From positions 78,890-142,889 of the forward strand of contig RFGH01000117.1 in the NCBI GenBank assembly GCA_003696675.1: a stretch of 64,000 nt of DNA, given 5' to 3'. Position 1 is the stretch's first letter, and each line of letters starts with the position of its first letter. Made by a program: the position numbers and the translations under genes. The notes below the pieces were generated by a model. The model did no database searches, was not told the origin of the DNA, and was given only the letters and a program-made list of their open reading frames with translations. Of the stretch, positions 1 through 10,218 are shown one piece after another. Origin of the DNA: Planctomycetota bacterium. Lineage in GTDB: Bacteria > Planctomycetota > Phycisphaerae > Phycisphaerales > UBA1924.

Positions 1-149
1 GCGCGGAGCTGGTCGCTGGGAAACGCTTGGAGTTGGACGACCCGAGCCACGACCACGCCGAACAGGAGCAGCCCGAACACGCGTAGGCCGATCGCGGCAC
101 GCCGGGCGGCCCGATCAGCAGCGACTCGGCTGGGAAGCGCGATATTCAC
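1..149 (-). CDS. ftsI: Penicillin-binding protein / FtsI N-terminus (partial, runs off window)
   Basis: Minus-strand GTG at 149 gives VNIALPSRVAADRAARRAAIGLRVFGLLLFGVVVARVVQLQAFPSDQLR, a cytoplasmic-TM PBP start; overlaps the stop of the ftsL-like gene; dcw gene order. Confidence 0.6.
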   Translation of the reverse strand, partial: MNIALPSRVAADRAARRAAIGLRVFGLLLFGVVVARVVQLQAFPSDQLR

Positions 150-463
150 GGCTTGAGGCCCCGCTCGGGATCGACGATGAGCGCGTTGTCCTCGGGCGGC
201 CGGGCTGCGATCGCCGGCACCATGTCCGCCTGGACCGCATAGATGGCGAGTGCCTCCGGCGACACCCACGCCGCGATCTGATTGCGGAGCTCCATGGTGC
301 GTTCGGCGTGCTGACGCATGTTCAGCCGGGCCTGGGCCGCCTCGTGGGCCGCCTGTAGACGGGACTGGCGCAGCGCGAGTACCCCCACGGCCGTGCTGCC
401 AACGGAGAGAACCATCACCACCATCTTGGCGAACAGCGCCGAACTCATGACTCCCCCGGTCAC
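146..463 (-). CDS. Small single-TM protein in FtsL position
   Basis: 105 aa, N-terminal TM followed by a heptad-rich region, located between rsmH/LysM and ftsI. Confidence 0.45.
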   Translation of the reverse strand: MTGGVMSSALFAKMVVMVLSVGSTAVGVLALRQSRLQAAHEAAQARLNMRQHAERTMELRNQIAAWVSPEALAIYAVQADMVPAIAARPPEDNALIVDPERGLKP

Positions 464-1401
464 TTGTGCGGGATCTTCAGGCTCTGCCCGACCCGGATGT
501 CGTCGGGGTCTTTGAGCCCGTTGAGCTCGACAATCTCACGCATGCGCTTCGATGAGCCCAGCAGCTTCTGGGCGATTGTGCCGAGGTTGTCGCCCTTGAG
601 TACGACATATTCGCGCAGGGGCTTGTCGGAGGACGAGCGGGGCCGCGTGCGAGGGGCGGGTTCGGCCGTGGTGCGGCGGTCGATTTTGAGCACCATGCCA
701 ACCTTGAGCGTCTCACCGCCGCCGAGGACATCGGCGTTGAGCTTCTGCAGTTCGGTCCAGCGGTTGCCGTCGCCGAGGTAAGTCCGGGCGAGCGCGTAGA
801 GGCTATCGCCGGCGACCACCGTATGGGTGCGGTAGGACGGCATGGGCTCCGCGGCGGGCGGGAACGACGGGACGCGCGAACCCTCATCTGGAACGGGCTT
901 GAGGGGCTGACCGGTCGAGCGGCTCCCGGGCGGAACTGTCCTGGCCCGATCGTCGACACGCTCGAATCCTTCAGGAATCTCGATGCGCAGCTCGGGCATG
1001 TCCATGCCGCGAAGCCGGTCGAACGCGTTCTCAAGGATGCCCGATCCCTGCGAGATCTCGACCGGGCGGTCGTCCGTGATCGGAGCGTTGGCGATCGCAT
1101 CCTCCGATGCCCAGACGGAAGACGCGACCGGCTCGGTTGTCATCGGCGCGGGACGGGGTTGAAGACTGGCGAAATCATCGGCCAGCGGTGCGAGCGGCTG
1201 CTTGGCCGCCGCCACGGGCTGTGCCGGTGCGTCAAACTGTGCACCGGTCGCGCCGGACAAGTGATCTGAGATCAACACCCCGACCAGAAGGACCAGGGTG
1301 ATGCCGATGACGAGCGCCAGCTTGCTTTCGCGGGTCACGGTCGCGTCCTGTCGTTGAACCCATCCCGCCGAGTCCGTGGCGGGGCGAACAGAAAAGATCA
1401 A
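460..1401 (-). CDS. Membrane-anchored protein with two LysM domains
   Basis: N-terminal TM (LALVIGITLVLLVGVLI) and two LysM motifs (THTVVAGDSLYALARTYLGDGNRWTELQKLN; EYVVLKGDNLGTIAQKLLGSSKRMREIVELN). Confidence 0.85.
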   Translation of the reverse strand: MIFSVRPATDSAGWVQRQDATVTRESKLALVIGITLVLLVGVLISDHLSGATGAQFDAPAQPVAAAKQPLAPLADDFASLQPRPAPMTTEPVASSVWASEDAIANAPITDDRPVEISQGSGILENAFDRLRGMDMPELRIEIPEGFERVDDRARTVPPGSRSTGQPLKPVPDEGSRVPSFPPAAEPMPSYRTHTVVAGDSLYALARTYLGDGNRWTELQKLNADVLGGGETLKVGMVLKIDRRTTAEPAPRTRPRSSSDKPLREYVVLKGDNLGTIAQKLLGSSKRMREIVELNGLKDPDDIRVGQSLKIPHK

Positions 1402-2387
1402 TCGGTCGCGCCGGCGTCTCCGCCGACCAGCCGGATGACCCGCAGTTTCGCCGAGCGAGACCGCGGGTTGCGCCGCTGCTCGTCCTCGGTCGGGACAACG
1501 GGGCGACGCGTGACCGGCTCGGCGTGCCCGCTCTGGGTCAACGCCGTGAAGGCACGCTTGACCGGGCGGTCCTCCAGGGAGTGGAAGCTGATGATCCCGA
1601 CGCGTGCGCCCGGGACCAGCCAGCCCTGCTCCCCGGTTGGCCGCGTGGTCACACGCTCGATCGATCCGAGCAGCGCCTCGAGTGCCCCGATCTCGTCGTT
1701 GGTCGCGATCCGCAGGGCCTGGAAGGTGCGGGTCGCGCCGTCGATGGATCCGGGCGTCCTCGGGACGACCGAGCGGACGATCGATGCCAGCCGATCGGTG
1801 GTTGTGATCGGCGCTTCGCGTCGCTCGGCTGCAAGTTTGGCCGCGATCCGTCGGGCGTGCCGCTCTTCCCCGAAACGGGCGATCAGATCGCCCAGCTCTC
1901 GCTCTGGCAGCGTGTTGACCAGTTCGGCCGCCGAGATCGGCGCATCCGGGTCCAGACGCATGTCCAAGGGGCCGGGCTTGCGGAAACTCAGCCCGCGTTC
2001 GGGATCGTCAACCTGGGTGCTGGCGAAGCCGAGATCGGCCAGCAGCATGTCGGCCCGGACGCCATGGCGGTCGGCCCAGGCCGGGGCCTGCACGAAGTTC
2101 GCCCGGACGGCGTCCACCCGGGCGGAGGCGGGGTCGGCAGGATTCAGGGCGGCCCGCACGCGGGCCTCAGCCCGGCGGAGATTGTTGGGATCGAGGTCGA
2201 AGAGCACCACCCGTCCGGAAGGGCCCAGACGGGCGGCGATGGCCCCGGCATGTCCGCCAAGCCCGGCGGTGCAATCGATCAGGGTTTCGCCTGCCCGGGG
2301 GGCAAGAAGTTCGAGCACCTCGGCGTGCAGGACTGGGATGTGGTCCGGATCGAAGTCCATGGGGGACGAGAGGATACGCCGGTCCAT
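1398..2387 (-). CDS. rsmH: 16S rRNA (cytosine(1402)-N(4))-methyltransferase RsmH
   Basis: HIPVLHAEVLELLAPRAGETLIDCTAGLGGHAGAI...GLSFRKPGPLDMRLDP...ISFHSLEDRPVKRAF; start 2387 or 2360, the longer tracked ORF is spurious. Confidence 0.93.
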   Translation of the reverse strand: MDRRILSSPMDFDPDHIPVLHAEVLELLAPRAGETLIDCTAGLGGHAGAIAARLGPSGRVVLFDLDPNNLRRAEARVRAALNPADPASARVDAVRANFVQAPAWADRHGVRADMLLADLGFASTQVDDPERGLSFRKPGPLDMRLDPDAPISAAELVNTLPERELGDLIARFGEERHARRIAAKLAAERREAPITTTDRLASIVRSVVPRTPGSIDGATRTFQALRIATNDEIGALEALLGSIERVTTRPTGEQGWLVPGARVGIISFHSLEDRPVKRAFTALTQSGHAEPVTRRPVVPTEDEQRRNPRSRSAKLRVIRLVGGDAGATD

Positions 2388-2408
2388 GCCCGGCCCTATT
2401 CTGGGTCC

Positions 2409-2774
2409 GTGGACGAGTCGCTGGTGGTTGTGGCCCGAGTCCGTGGGGACGCCGAGGCGAACGAGGTGCTCTACGGGCTGTCGCTGCGGGGTATCCGAGC
2501 GCAACTCCGCCCTTCGGTCCGCGGCGGGCCGGACCCGTGGGAAGTCGTGGTGCCGAGCCACTCCGCCCAGCAGGCCAGGATGTCGCTCGCCGTCATCTGG
2601 GACGCGGTGTTGAACTTCGACCGGGCGCTGACCCCGGACGGGCAATGCCCGTTCTGCGGGTACGACCAGCGGGGTGTGCCCAGGGATCGGCCGTGCCCGG
2701 AATGCGGGGTCGATCTGCGCTCGGTGGAGGCCCGGCGAGCCTATCGAGATGGGAGACGACCTGAGGAAGGGTGA
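2409..2774 (+). CDS. DUF2007-like protein with C-terminal CPxCGY...CPECG zinc ribbon
   Basis: GTG start; VVVARVRGDAEANEVLYGLSLRGIRAQLR then CPFCGYDQRGVPRDRPCPECG; only the C-terminal part of the tracked ORF is plausible. Confidence 0.65.
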   Translation: MDESLVVVARVRGDAEANEVLYGLSLRGIRAQLRPSVRGGPDPWEVVVPSHSAQQARMSLAVIWDAVLNFDRALTPDGQCPFCGYDQRGVPRDRPCPECGVDLRSVEARRAYRDGRRPEEG

Positions 2775-2922
2775 AACCGCCCTATTCGGGCGGGCGTATG
2801 GCCGATTGGCCCGTTCGGGCTTCGGTCCGGTTCTCGGACTTTGGTCTCTGCCAGAAAAGCCAAGAGCTCCGCCGCCCTGACTCGTGACAGACGGTCGCGC
2901 TCGATTCGTGAGAGGTATTGCC

Positions 2923-4137
2923 ATGTTGAACATCGCCCTGATTGCGGCCGCCGCCATTGGTCCGGCCGCCCCCCACGACCACAATCACCTCCCGGTCGAG
3001 CCGCCCCGTAGTTTCCAGGTGATCTCGGACACGGAGATCATCGCCGATGGCATGACCTTCAACTCGTGGCAGGCTCTCGCCGAATCGGGGTACTTCCATC
3101 AGATGGATACCCGGTGCGCGACTTCGTTCTGGGATCTGCCGGATGACCCGGCCCGTGGCATCCCCGCGGACTGCTCGTTGAACAATACGAACCCCGCCCC
3201 GGCATATGCGCCGAGCGTTTCGAAGCTCCGCATTCCGGTGGTCGTCCATGTCATCCAGAACTCCTCGGGCACGGGCTTCATCCCTGAGTCGCGTGTGCGT
3301 TCGCAGATCGACATCCTCAATGAGGATTTTCTCGCGTTGAGCGGTACGAACGGAGCGCTGGGATTCGACACGCAGATCGAGTTCTACCTCGCGACGGAGG
3401 ACCCCAACGGCAATCCGACCACTGGCATCACATACACCACGAACAACACCTGGTTCAATGACTCCGGCACTTACTACAACACGCTGGCGTGGGACACGGA
3501 TCGCTATCTGAACATCTACACAAACTCCGCCTCGGGTGCGCTCGGCTATGTGCCGGCGCTGCCGCAGGAAGGCATCGTCGGGTCCAACGCCGACCGAGTG
3601 GTCTGCCTGTATTCGGCGTTCGGACGCAACGCCCCGCTTGCGCCCTACAACCAGGGCCGCACGGCGACCCATGAGGTCGGTCACTACCTCGGGCTGTTCC
3701 ATACCTTCAACGGCGGATGTGCTTCGGCTTCGGGCTGCTCGGGCAACGGTGATCGGATTTGCGATACGAACCCCGAGGCCCAGCCTCGGTATGGCTGCCC
3801 GGGTTCGGCTTCTTCCTGCGGCAACAGCGACCCGTATCGCAACTACATGGACTATACCGACGACCTCTGCATGACGAACTTCACCGAGGATCAGGGCTAC
3901 CGCATGCGTTGCACGCTGATCAACTATCGCCCCGATGTGTTCTCGGTGGATAATCCCGCCGAGCCCTGCCCGGCCGACCTGTCACCCCCGATCGGTTCGC
4001 TGGACATCTTCGACATTCTCGTGTATCTCGAGCAGTACAACTCCCAAGACCCGGCTGCGGACCTGGACAACAACGGTAGCTTCAGCATCTTTGACATCCT
4101 GGCGTTCATCGAGCTGTATAACGCCGGCTGCCCCTGA
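2923..4137 (+). CDS. Secreted M43-like metalloprotease with C-terminal GC-type dockerin-like domain
   Basis: Metzincin motif HEVGHYLGLFH, Met-turn-like NYMDY, signal peptide, C-terminal duplicated IFDIL..(Y/F)...YN unit ending YNAGCP. Confidence 0.85.
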   Translation: MLNIALIAAAAIGPAAPHDHNHLPVEPPRSFQVISDTEIIADGMTFNSWQALAESGYFHQMDTRCATSFWDLPDDPARGIPADCSLNNTNPAPAYAPSVSKLRIPVVVHVIQNSSGTGFIPESRVRSQIDILNEDFLALSGTNGALGFDTQIEFYLATEDPNGNPTTGITYTTNNTWFNDSGTYYNTLAWDTDRYLNIYTNSASGALGYVPALPQEGIVGSNADRVVCLYSAFGRNAPLAPYNQGRTATHEVGHYLGLFHTFNGGCASASGCSGNGDRICDTNPEAQPRYGCPGSASSCGNSDPYRNYMDYTDDLCMTNFTEDQGYRMRCTLINYRPDVFSVDNPAEPCPADLSPPIGSLDIFDILVYLEQYNSQDPAADLDNNGSFSIFDILAFIELYNAGCP

Positions 4138-4160
4138 TCGATCGCTTTTAGAATCATCCC

Positions 4161-4208
4161 AACCGGCCGCGGGCGACTGGAGAGCGTCCGCGGTCGGTTG
4201 TCGTTTTT
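4161..4208 (+). terminator. Rho-independent terminator
   Basis: aaccggccgcgggcg / cgtccgcggtcggtt stem (two G-T pairs), 9-nt loop, then a T run. Confidence 0.65.
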
Positions 4209-4259
4209 GTAGTATTCAAGGGACGCGACCGCGATGACTCTGACTCCAACAATCCGGCC

Positions 4260-5762
4260 ATGATGCTGGGCATGACCGAACCTGCGGCCACCGCGACCAT
4301 GCTCGCCATTCTCGGCGTGTTGCTGGCGGGCTGCGCGGTCTTTGCACGGTACCTCGATCGGCTGGGCGTACCGGTCGTGCTGATCTTCCTGCTTTTCGGG
4401 ATGCTTGGAGGCTCCGAGGGCGTCGGCGGGTTGGCGTTCGAGGACGATGAACTCGCCTTCCGGCTCGGCACGATCGCGCTGGTGCTGATCCTGTTCGACG
4501 GCGGGCTGAACACTTCCAAGCGGGCGCTTCGGAGTACCTGGAGACCTGCGGGGATTCTGGCTACGGCGGGGGTGCTGATAACGGCCGCCCTGCTGGCAGT
4601 GGCGGGGCGACTGCTCGGGCTGCCGTGGGACCAGGCGGTTCTGATCGGCGCGATCGTATCCTCCACGGACGCGGCGGCGGTGTTCGCGGTGATCCGCGGG
4701 GGGAGCGTGAAGCTGAAGGACCGCGTTCGTGACACGATTGAGATCGAATCGTGTCTCAACGATCCGATGGCCGTGATCCTGACCATCGGGACGATCGAGT
4801 TCCTGTTGCAGTCCGGAGGCGGTGGTGGCGTGGCCGGGGTTCTGCGGCTGGCGTTTCTGGTGCCGGTGCAACTCGGCGTCGGTGTCGGAGTGGGTCTGAT
4901 CGTCGGTCTGCTTGTGCGGCTGATTCTCATCCACGCGAGGTTGGGCAACGGCGGGCTGTTCCCGGTCGTGACCCTCGGTGGCGCGTTCTCGGCGTTCGGG
5001 CTGGCCACTGTGTTGTTCGGGAGTGGTTTCCTGGCGGTGTTTGTGTGTGCTGCCGTGGTGGGCAATGGTTCGCTTCCATACAAACCGGGTCTGCGTCGGA
5101 TCCACGACGGAATCGCATGGATCAGCCAGGTATCGATGTTCCTGATGCTCGGCTTCCTGGTGTTCCCGTCCAAGCTGCTGCCTGTGGCTGCCATCGGGCT
5201 TGTGCTTGGGCTGATCCTGGCGGTTGTGGCCCGACCGTTGGCTGTGGCGGCATGTCTGTTACCGTTCCGCTATCCGCGGGCGGAGATCGGTTACATCGGA
5301 TGGGTCGGACTGCGTGGCGCGGTGCCCATCGTGCTGGCGACGATTCCACAGATGTCAGGGCTGCCCGGATCGGACAGGGTGTTTCATATCGTCTTCTTCA
5401 TTGTGGTGGTCAGCGCCATCATTCCGGGAGCATCAATCGTCCCGCTCGCGAGGAAGCTGGGGCTGGCTAGAGCGGGAGGGTCCGAGCCTGCGGCGGTGGT
5501 CGAGCTCAACTCGCTTCAGCGGCTGGCCGGAACCATCCGGGTTTATCACATCACGCCGGATGTGGTTGTTTGCGGCGCCAGACTGGCGGAGGTCGCATTT
5601 CCGGCGGGTGCATCGGCCGTGCTCGTGGTCAGGGGACGAGAGCTCATCGCGGCCCGTGGGCAGACGGTGCTCGAGCCGGGCGACCATGTGCACATCTTCT
5701 GTACTGATAAGGATGAGCCACTCATCGGGCTGCTGTTTGGCAGCCGGGTCGGCGAGTCATGA
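4260..5762 (+). CDS. Potassium/proton antiporter, CPA1/NhaP2 family
   Basis: Multi-TM Na/H exchanger signature FDGGLNTSKRAL...SSTDAAAVFAV and C-terminal TrkA_C-like domain. Confidence 0.88.
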   Translation: MMLGMTEPAATATMLAILGVLLAGCAVFARYLDRLGVPVVLIFLLFGMLGGSEGVGGLAFEDDELAFRLGTIALVLILFDGGLNTSKRALRSTWRPAGILATAGVLITAALLAVAGRLLGLPWDQAVLIGAIVSSTDAAAVFAVIRGGSVKLKDRVRDTIEIESCLNDPMAVILTIGTIEFLLQSGGGGGVAGVLRLAFLVPVQLGVGVGVGLIVGLLVRLILIHARLGNGGLFPVVTLGGAFSAFGLATVLFGSGFLAVFVCAAVVGNGSLPYKPGLRRIHDGIAWISQVSMFLMLGFLVFPSKLLPVAAIGLVLGLILAVVARPLAVAACLLPFRYPRAEIGYIGWVGLRGAVPIVLATIPQMSGLPGSDRVFHIVFFIVVVSAIIPGASIVPLARKLGLARAGGSEPAAVVELNSLQRLAGTIRVYHITPDVVVCGARLAEVAFPAGASAVLVVRGRELIAARGQTVLEPGDHVHIFCTDKDEPLIGLLFGSRVGES

Positions 5763-5768
5763 ATGGGG

Positions 5769-6911
5769 TCAGGATGGAGAGGGCCAGCCTTCACCGGTGA
5801 ATCGGCCGTCGCGGCTGAAAACTTCGCCGTCCGCCTCGATGGTGCCCCCTCGGCGCAGGTCGCAGACCATGTCCCAGTGGAGCGCCGACTCGTTGGAGTT
5901 GCCCGACTCGGGGTATCCGGCCCCCACCGCCGCATGGAAGGTTCCGCCGATCTTTTCGTCGAAGAGCGTGTTGCGTGTGAAATCGGTGATGGCGTAGTTG
6001 GTGCCGACGGCGATCTCGCCCATGGTGCGGGCGCCGTCGTCCTGATCGAGCATGGCAAACAGGAACGCCTCGTTCTTCTTGGCGCTGGCATCCACCACAC
6101 GCCCGTCACGAAACTGCAATCGAACCCCCTCGACCTCACGCCCGTTATAGACCGCGGGGAAGGTGTAGTTGACATGCCCGTTGGCGGATTGTGGCCCGCA
6201 GAAGACCTCGCCATCCGGGAAGTTTTCGGTGCCTGCGCAGTTGATCCATACTGATTTGGCAGGATCGACATCGACGGTGAGATCCGTGCCGTCGTGGCCG
6301 TGCTCGCCTGGCGCGCGGAACCGGATGACGGAACGGCTCTGCAGGTATTCGCGGACACGCTCCTGCCGTTCGTGGATCTGCCGCCACGCGGCGACCGGGT
6401 CCGGCAGGTGCAGCAGGCCTGCTCCGAAGACAAACTTCTCGTAGTCACGGAGTGACATCTCCGCGTCCTGGGCCGAGGCCGCGGTTGGATACAGGGTCCC
6501 GCACCATCGCAGTTCGCCCGCCGCGGCTCGCTCAAAAAAACGCTTGGTGATGGGCTTGCGGGCGACACGGACCGCCGCGACTCGCTCGGGATCCACACCG
6601 GTCAGGCTCTTGGTGTTGGTCTCCGCCCAGAAGACGATCCTTGCGTCGATGGTCTCCGTGGCGTGCAGATCGAGCGGTGAGCAGTATTCCAACTGCCGCT
6701 GTTCGGCGATTTCCATGAAAATGTCGGTTAGGCTGTCGCAGGTTGCCTTCCAGAACGGGTGTCCGCCAGCCCGCAGGACACGCTCATAGACCGCCTCGAC
6801 GAGCGGGAGCCCGATGGGATCGGACTCGATCATGACCAGATCGCCCGGTCTTATGCGGGTGGAGTAGACGACCAGCACATCAGCCAGCCGGTCGAGTCGG
6901 GGGTCGCGCAT
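5769..6911 (-). CDS. Aminopeptidase, M29 family
   Basis: DLVMIESDPIGLPLVEAVYERVLRAGGHPF...GTENFPDGEVFCGP...NTLFDEKIGGTFHAAVGAGYPESG. Confidence 0.9.
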   Translation of the reverse strand: MRDPRLDRLADVLVVYSTRIRPGDLVMIESDPIGLPLVEAVYERVLRAGGHPFWKATCDSLTDIFMEIAEQRQLEYCSPLDLHATETIDARIVFWAETNTKSLTGVDPERVAAVRVARKPITKRFFERAAAGELRWCGTLYPTAASAQDAEMSLRDYEKFVFGAGLLHLPDPVAAWRQIHERQERVREYLQSRSVIRFRAPGEHGHDGTDLTVDVDPAKSVWINCAGTENFPDGEVFCGPQSANGHVNYTFPAVYNGREVEGVRLQFRDGRVVDASAKKNEAFLFAMLDQDDGARTMGEIAVGTNYAITDFTRNTLFDEKIGGTFHAAVGAGYPESGNSNESALHWDMVCDLRRGGTIEADGEVFSRDGRFTGEGWPSPS

Positions 6912-7039
6912 CACAGGCTCCAGAATCGGTCCGTTCGGGCTCGCCCTCGCCGGGCGGTCTGGGTCCGTAGAGTACGCCCCCGGCGGGGCGGAGCGCCCGG
7001 GCCGGAATCCATCCATGAATTCACCGAGGAGGTTTTGAG

Positions 7040-7747
7040 ATGTCCCGCACGATGCAGAGCATGACCCTGGGGCTGGCGCTGGCGGCCGCGGGCTTCGCCG
7101 GAGCCGCGTTGGTCCACAATGCCGATGCCGACCGGGCCGTTGCCCCTTTCGAGCAAGGCATCGCCTTTGTGGATGTGTTCGGGCTGATCGACGAGATTCT
7201 CAAGGGGCCGGAGCCGGAGGCCGTGCGGCTCGCCTTCGATGAGGGCAAGCAGGCCGAGCTGGCCGGGATGCAGAGCCGGATGCAAGAGATCCAGGCACAA
7301 GTCCAGGCCATGGATGCCAACGACCCCGAGTTAGGTGCGCTGTATGGCGAGGCCCAGCAGCTCCAGCAGAACATGCAGCAGTTCTATCAGAACTACCAGT
7401 TCGAAATGCAGAGCATGATCGCCGAACAGATCGGCGCCGCGTACAAGCAGGTCTTCGCTGCGGCGAAGGCGCAGGCAGCGGAAGAGGGCGTTCACTTCCT
7501 CTTCGCCACCCGCCCCTCCGACGACCTGATCGTTGACTCGTTGACCGGGGTGGCCCAGGAGATCCTGGCCCGTCCGATGATCGCACCGGCCGAAAGCATC
7601 GATCTGACCGCGGCGGTGCGTGTACGGCTCGGGCTGCCCGATCCCGCTGACGCCACCCCCGAGGATGGCACGGACGCGGGCAGTCCGGACACCGGCATCC
7701 CCGGATCTGGCGAGCCCTCCGCCCCGCCGTCCGACGACGGCGAGTGA
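7040..7747 (+). CDS. OmpH/Skp-like periplasmic protein
   Basis: Signal peptide, central Gln/Met coiled coil, AYKQVFAAAKAQAAEEGVHFLF; strong SD gaggagg. Confidence 0.6.
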   Translation: MSRTMQSMTLGLALAAAGFAGAALVHNADADRAVAPFEQGIAFVDVFGLIDEILKGPEPEAVRLAFDEGKQAELAGMQSRMQEIQAQVQAMDANDPELGALYGEAQQLQQNMQQFYQNYQFEMQSMIAEQIGAAYKQVFAAAKAQAAEEGVHFLFATRPSDDLIVDSLTGVAQEILARPMIAPAESIDLTAAVRVRLGLPDPADATPEDGTDAGSPDTGIPGSGEPSAPPSDDGE

Positions 7748-8434
7748 TCAGCCCATCGGTCTGAGCACCCGCCCGAGTTCCTCAACAAGCAAGCCGGCGA
7801 CCTGGTCCATCGACGGGCAGGCCTCGCCGGCGATTTCTTTCATGGAGATCACAGGCCGGCCGGCGAGCCCGCACGGAACGATCAGCCCGAAGTGGCTCAT
7901 GTCCGGATCGATATTGATCGCCAGGCCGTGCATCGAAACCCATCGTCGCACCCGCACGCCCATGGCGCAGATCTTGGCGTCTTGACCGTCGCCCCGGGGC
8001 ACCCAGACACCGGTCGCTTCGGGATCGCGACGGGACTCGATCCCGAAGCGGGAGAGCACACCGATCACGGCCTCCTCGAGCGCCCGCATGTACTCGTGGA
8101 TGCGCAGCCCCGCCCGGTTCAGATCGATGATCGGGTAGCAGACCAGCTGCCCTGGGCCGTGGTAGGTAACATCACCTCCCCGGTCGGTCTCGCAGACCTC
8201 GATTCCCCGAGCGGCAAGCGCAGCCTGCGAGAATAGGACATGGCTCTGGGCACCCGGGCGTCGGGTCACGGTGATGACCGGCTCGTGCTCGGTGAGAATG
8301 ATCCGTCCGAGTTCGGGCGAACCGCTTTCGCGGGATGCCAGCACGGCCTCGAGGTGTGTCCGCTGCAGCTCCACTGCGTCGCGGTAGCGAGTCCGGCCGG
8401 CTCGAATCACGGCCAATGGGGTTGGGTCTGGCAC
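7748..8434 (-). CDS. lipB: Lipoyl(octanoyl) transferase LipB
   Basis: RGGDVTYHGPGQLVCYPIIDL; KICAMGVRVRRWVSMHGLAINI. Confidence 0.94.
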   Translation of the reverse strand: MPDPTPLAVIRAGRTRYRDAVELQRTHLEAVLASRESGSPELGRIILTEHEPVITVTRRPGAQSHVLFSQAALAARGIEVCETDRGGDVTYHGPGQLVCYPIIDLNRAGLRIHEYMRALEEAVIGVLSRFGIESRRDPEATGVWVPRGDGQDAKICAMGVRVRRWVSMHGLAINIDPDMSHFGLIVPCGLAGRPVISMKEIAGEACPSMDQVAGLLVEELGRVLRPMG

Positions 8435-8470
8435 ACCCGATCGTAAGCCCCCGGACCTAGACTCGGCTCT

Positions 8471-9301
8471 ATGCCCACCGTCCACCCGACCGCCGTTGTC
8501 GATGCTCAGGCCCAACTCGCCGACGATGTCCATATCGGCCCCTATTGCGTGCTCTCCGGCCCCGTGACACTCGGTGCCGGCGTCCGCCTGATCGCGCATG
8601 TCAGTATTCAGGGCCCTTGCACGATCGGCGATGCGACCATCGTCTATCCGAACGCTTCGCTGGGATTCGAGCCTCAGGACTTCAAGTTCAAGCCCGGTGC
8701 CCCCACCGCGGGCGTGACCATCGGTCGCAACTGTCTCATCCGTGAGCATGCCACCGTGCACGCGGCCACCAAGCCCGACCGCCCGACCTCGGTAGGTGAT
8801 CGGGTGCTGATGATGGTCAACAGCCACCTCGGGCACGACGCCTGGGTCGGCGATGATGTCATCCTGGTGAACAACTGCATGCTGGCGGGTCACAGCGAGG
8901 TGCAGTCCAGAGCGATCCTTTCAGGCGGTGTGATGGTCCACCAGTTCGGGCTGGTCGGGCGGATGGCGATGTGCTCAGGGGGTTCGGTCCTGAGCAACGA
9001 TGTGCCGCCCTTCTGCATGACGGCAAACCGCAACATGCTGGTGGGTCTCAATCTGGTTGGGCTGAGGCGTTCGGGCATGCCGCCCGAGGAGATCAACGCG
9101 ATCAAGCGAGCCTATTCGCAGGTGTTTCGGAACAATCCGCCGCGTGCGGAACTGCTCGAGATGCTCGATGAGCGGGCGAAGTCGAGCCCGGCGGTCGCCG
9201 AGATAGCCGCGTTCATCCGCGCCTCAAAGCGACCGATCTGCCCGGTCGGAGGTCGCCGCACGCACCGTGTTTCCAACGCTCCCGAGGAGGGGGGCTTGTG
9301 A
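8471..9301 (+). CDS. lpxA: Acyl-ACP--UDP-N-acetylglucosamine O-acyltransferase LpxA
   Basis: Hexapeptide repeats; NCLIREHATVHAAT; NSHLGHDAWVGDDVILVNNCMLAGH. Confidence 0.92.
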   Translation: MPTVHPTAVVDAQAQLADDVHIGPYCVLSGPVTLGAGVRLIAHVSIQGPCTIGDATIVYPNASLGFEPQDFKFKPGAPTAGVTIGRNCLIREHATVHAATKPDRPTSVGDRVLMMVNSHLGHDAWVGDDVILVNNCMLAGHSEVQSRAILSGGVMVHQFGLVGRMAMCSGGSVLSNDVPPFCMTANRNMLVGLNLVGLRRSGMPPEEINAIKRAYSQVFRNNPPRAELLEMLDERAKSSPAVAEIAAFIRASKRPICPVGGRRTHRVSNAPEEGGL

Positions 9302-10218
9302 CTGCGTTGGGCGTGACGCCGCCCCCGGCGACCGGGCTGTCCCTGTGTGTGCTGGCCAGTGGGTCGTCCGGCAATTGCTCGGTGCTGGTAAGCAGACCGG
9401 ACGAGACCGGTCCGCGCCGGGTCGTGCTGCTGGACGCCGGGCTCTCACCCCGCAGGACGCAACGCTTGCTGGCCGAACGCGGCATCCGCCCCGACGAGGT
9501 CGACGACATCCTTTTTACGCACCTCGACACGGATCACTGCCACTCGGGCTGGACCTCAGCGTTCCGGCCGGGCGGCTGGCGGGCTAGGCTGAGGATCCAC
9601 CGTCGGCATCTCGGGCGGGCCGAGCGTGCAGGGCTGCTGTTCCGGCACACCGAGGTTTTCGAAGATACGCTGGATCTCGGCACCGGGCTGGACGCGCGGG
9701 CCATGCTGATGTCGCACGATGACCTCGGCGTCGCTGTCTTCCGCCTGAGGGCCGATACCCCGGCCGGGGACGCCCATCTGGGGTTCGCCACAGACCTCGG
9801 GCACACCACAGACGAGTTGATCGCCTCGCTCCGCGGGGTGGATGCCTTGGCCATCGAGTCGAACTATTGCCCCATCATGCAGCATGAGTCCGACCGACCC
9901 GCCTTCCTCAAGCAGCGAATCACCGGGGGAGCCGGGCATCTGAGCAACACCGAGTCCGCCCAGGCCGCGCGGCGGATCGGTCCGCGCGAGTGTCTGATAT
10001 TGCTCCATCTCTCGCGTCAATGCAATACGCCCGTCCGGGCATTACGGGAGCACGCGGGCTGCGGCTGCGAGGTGCATGTCACCAACCAGCATCGTCCGAC
10101 CCCCTGGTTCACGATCCGAGGTGGTGCGCCGCGGTGCGCGGTACCCGCGCCACCCCGCTGCCCGCGTACGCTATTCGACCTTGTGTCCGAACCGCCTACG
10201 CGTACCGTTGCACCATGA
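9298..10218 (+). CDS. MBL-fold metallo-hydrolase (YycJ/WalJ-like)
   Basis: FTHLDTDHCHS metal motif, ASGSSGNCSVL N-terminus, ESNYCPIM; GTGA overlap with lpxA. Confidence 0.8.
   Translation: MTALGVTPPPATGLSLCVLASGSSGNCSVLVSRPDETGPRRVVLLDAGLSPRRTQRLLAERGIRPDEVDDILFTHLDTDHCHSGWTSAFRPGGWRARLRIHRRHLGRAERAGLLFRHTEVFEDTLDLGTGLDARAMLMSHDDLGVAVFRLRADTPAGDAHLGFATDLGHTTDELIASLRGVDALAIESNYCPIMQHESDRPAFLKQRITGGAGHLSNTESAQAARRIGPRECLILLHLSRQCNTPVRALREHAGCGCEVHVTNQHRPTPWFTIRGGAPRCAVPAPPRCPRTLFDLVSEPPTRTVAP

Noticed and set aside
1354-2613. 419-aa ORF antisense to rsmH
   Set aside because: Composition typical of an out-of-frame translation; rsmH is certain
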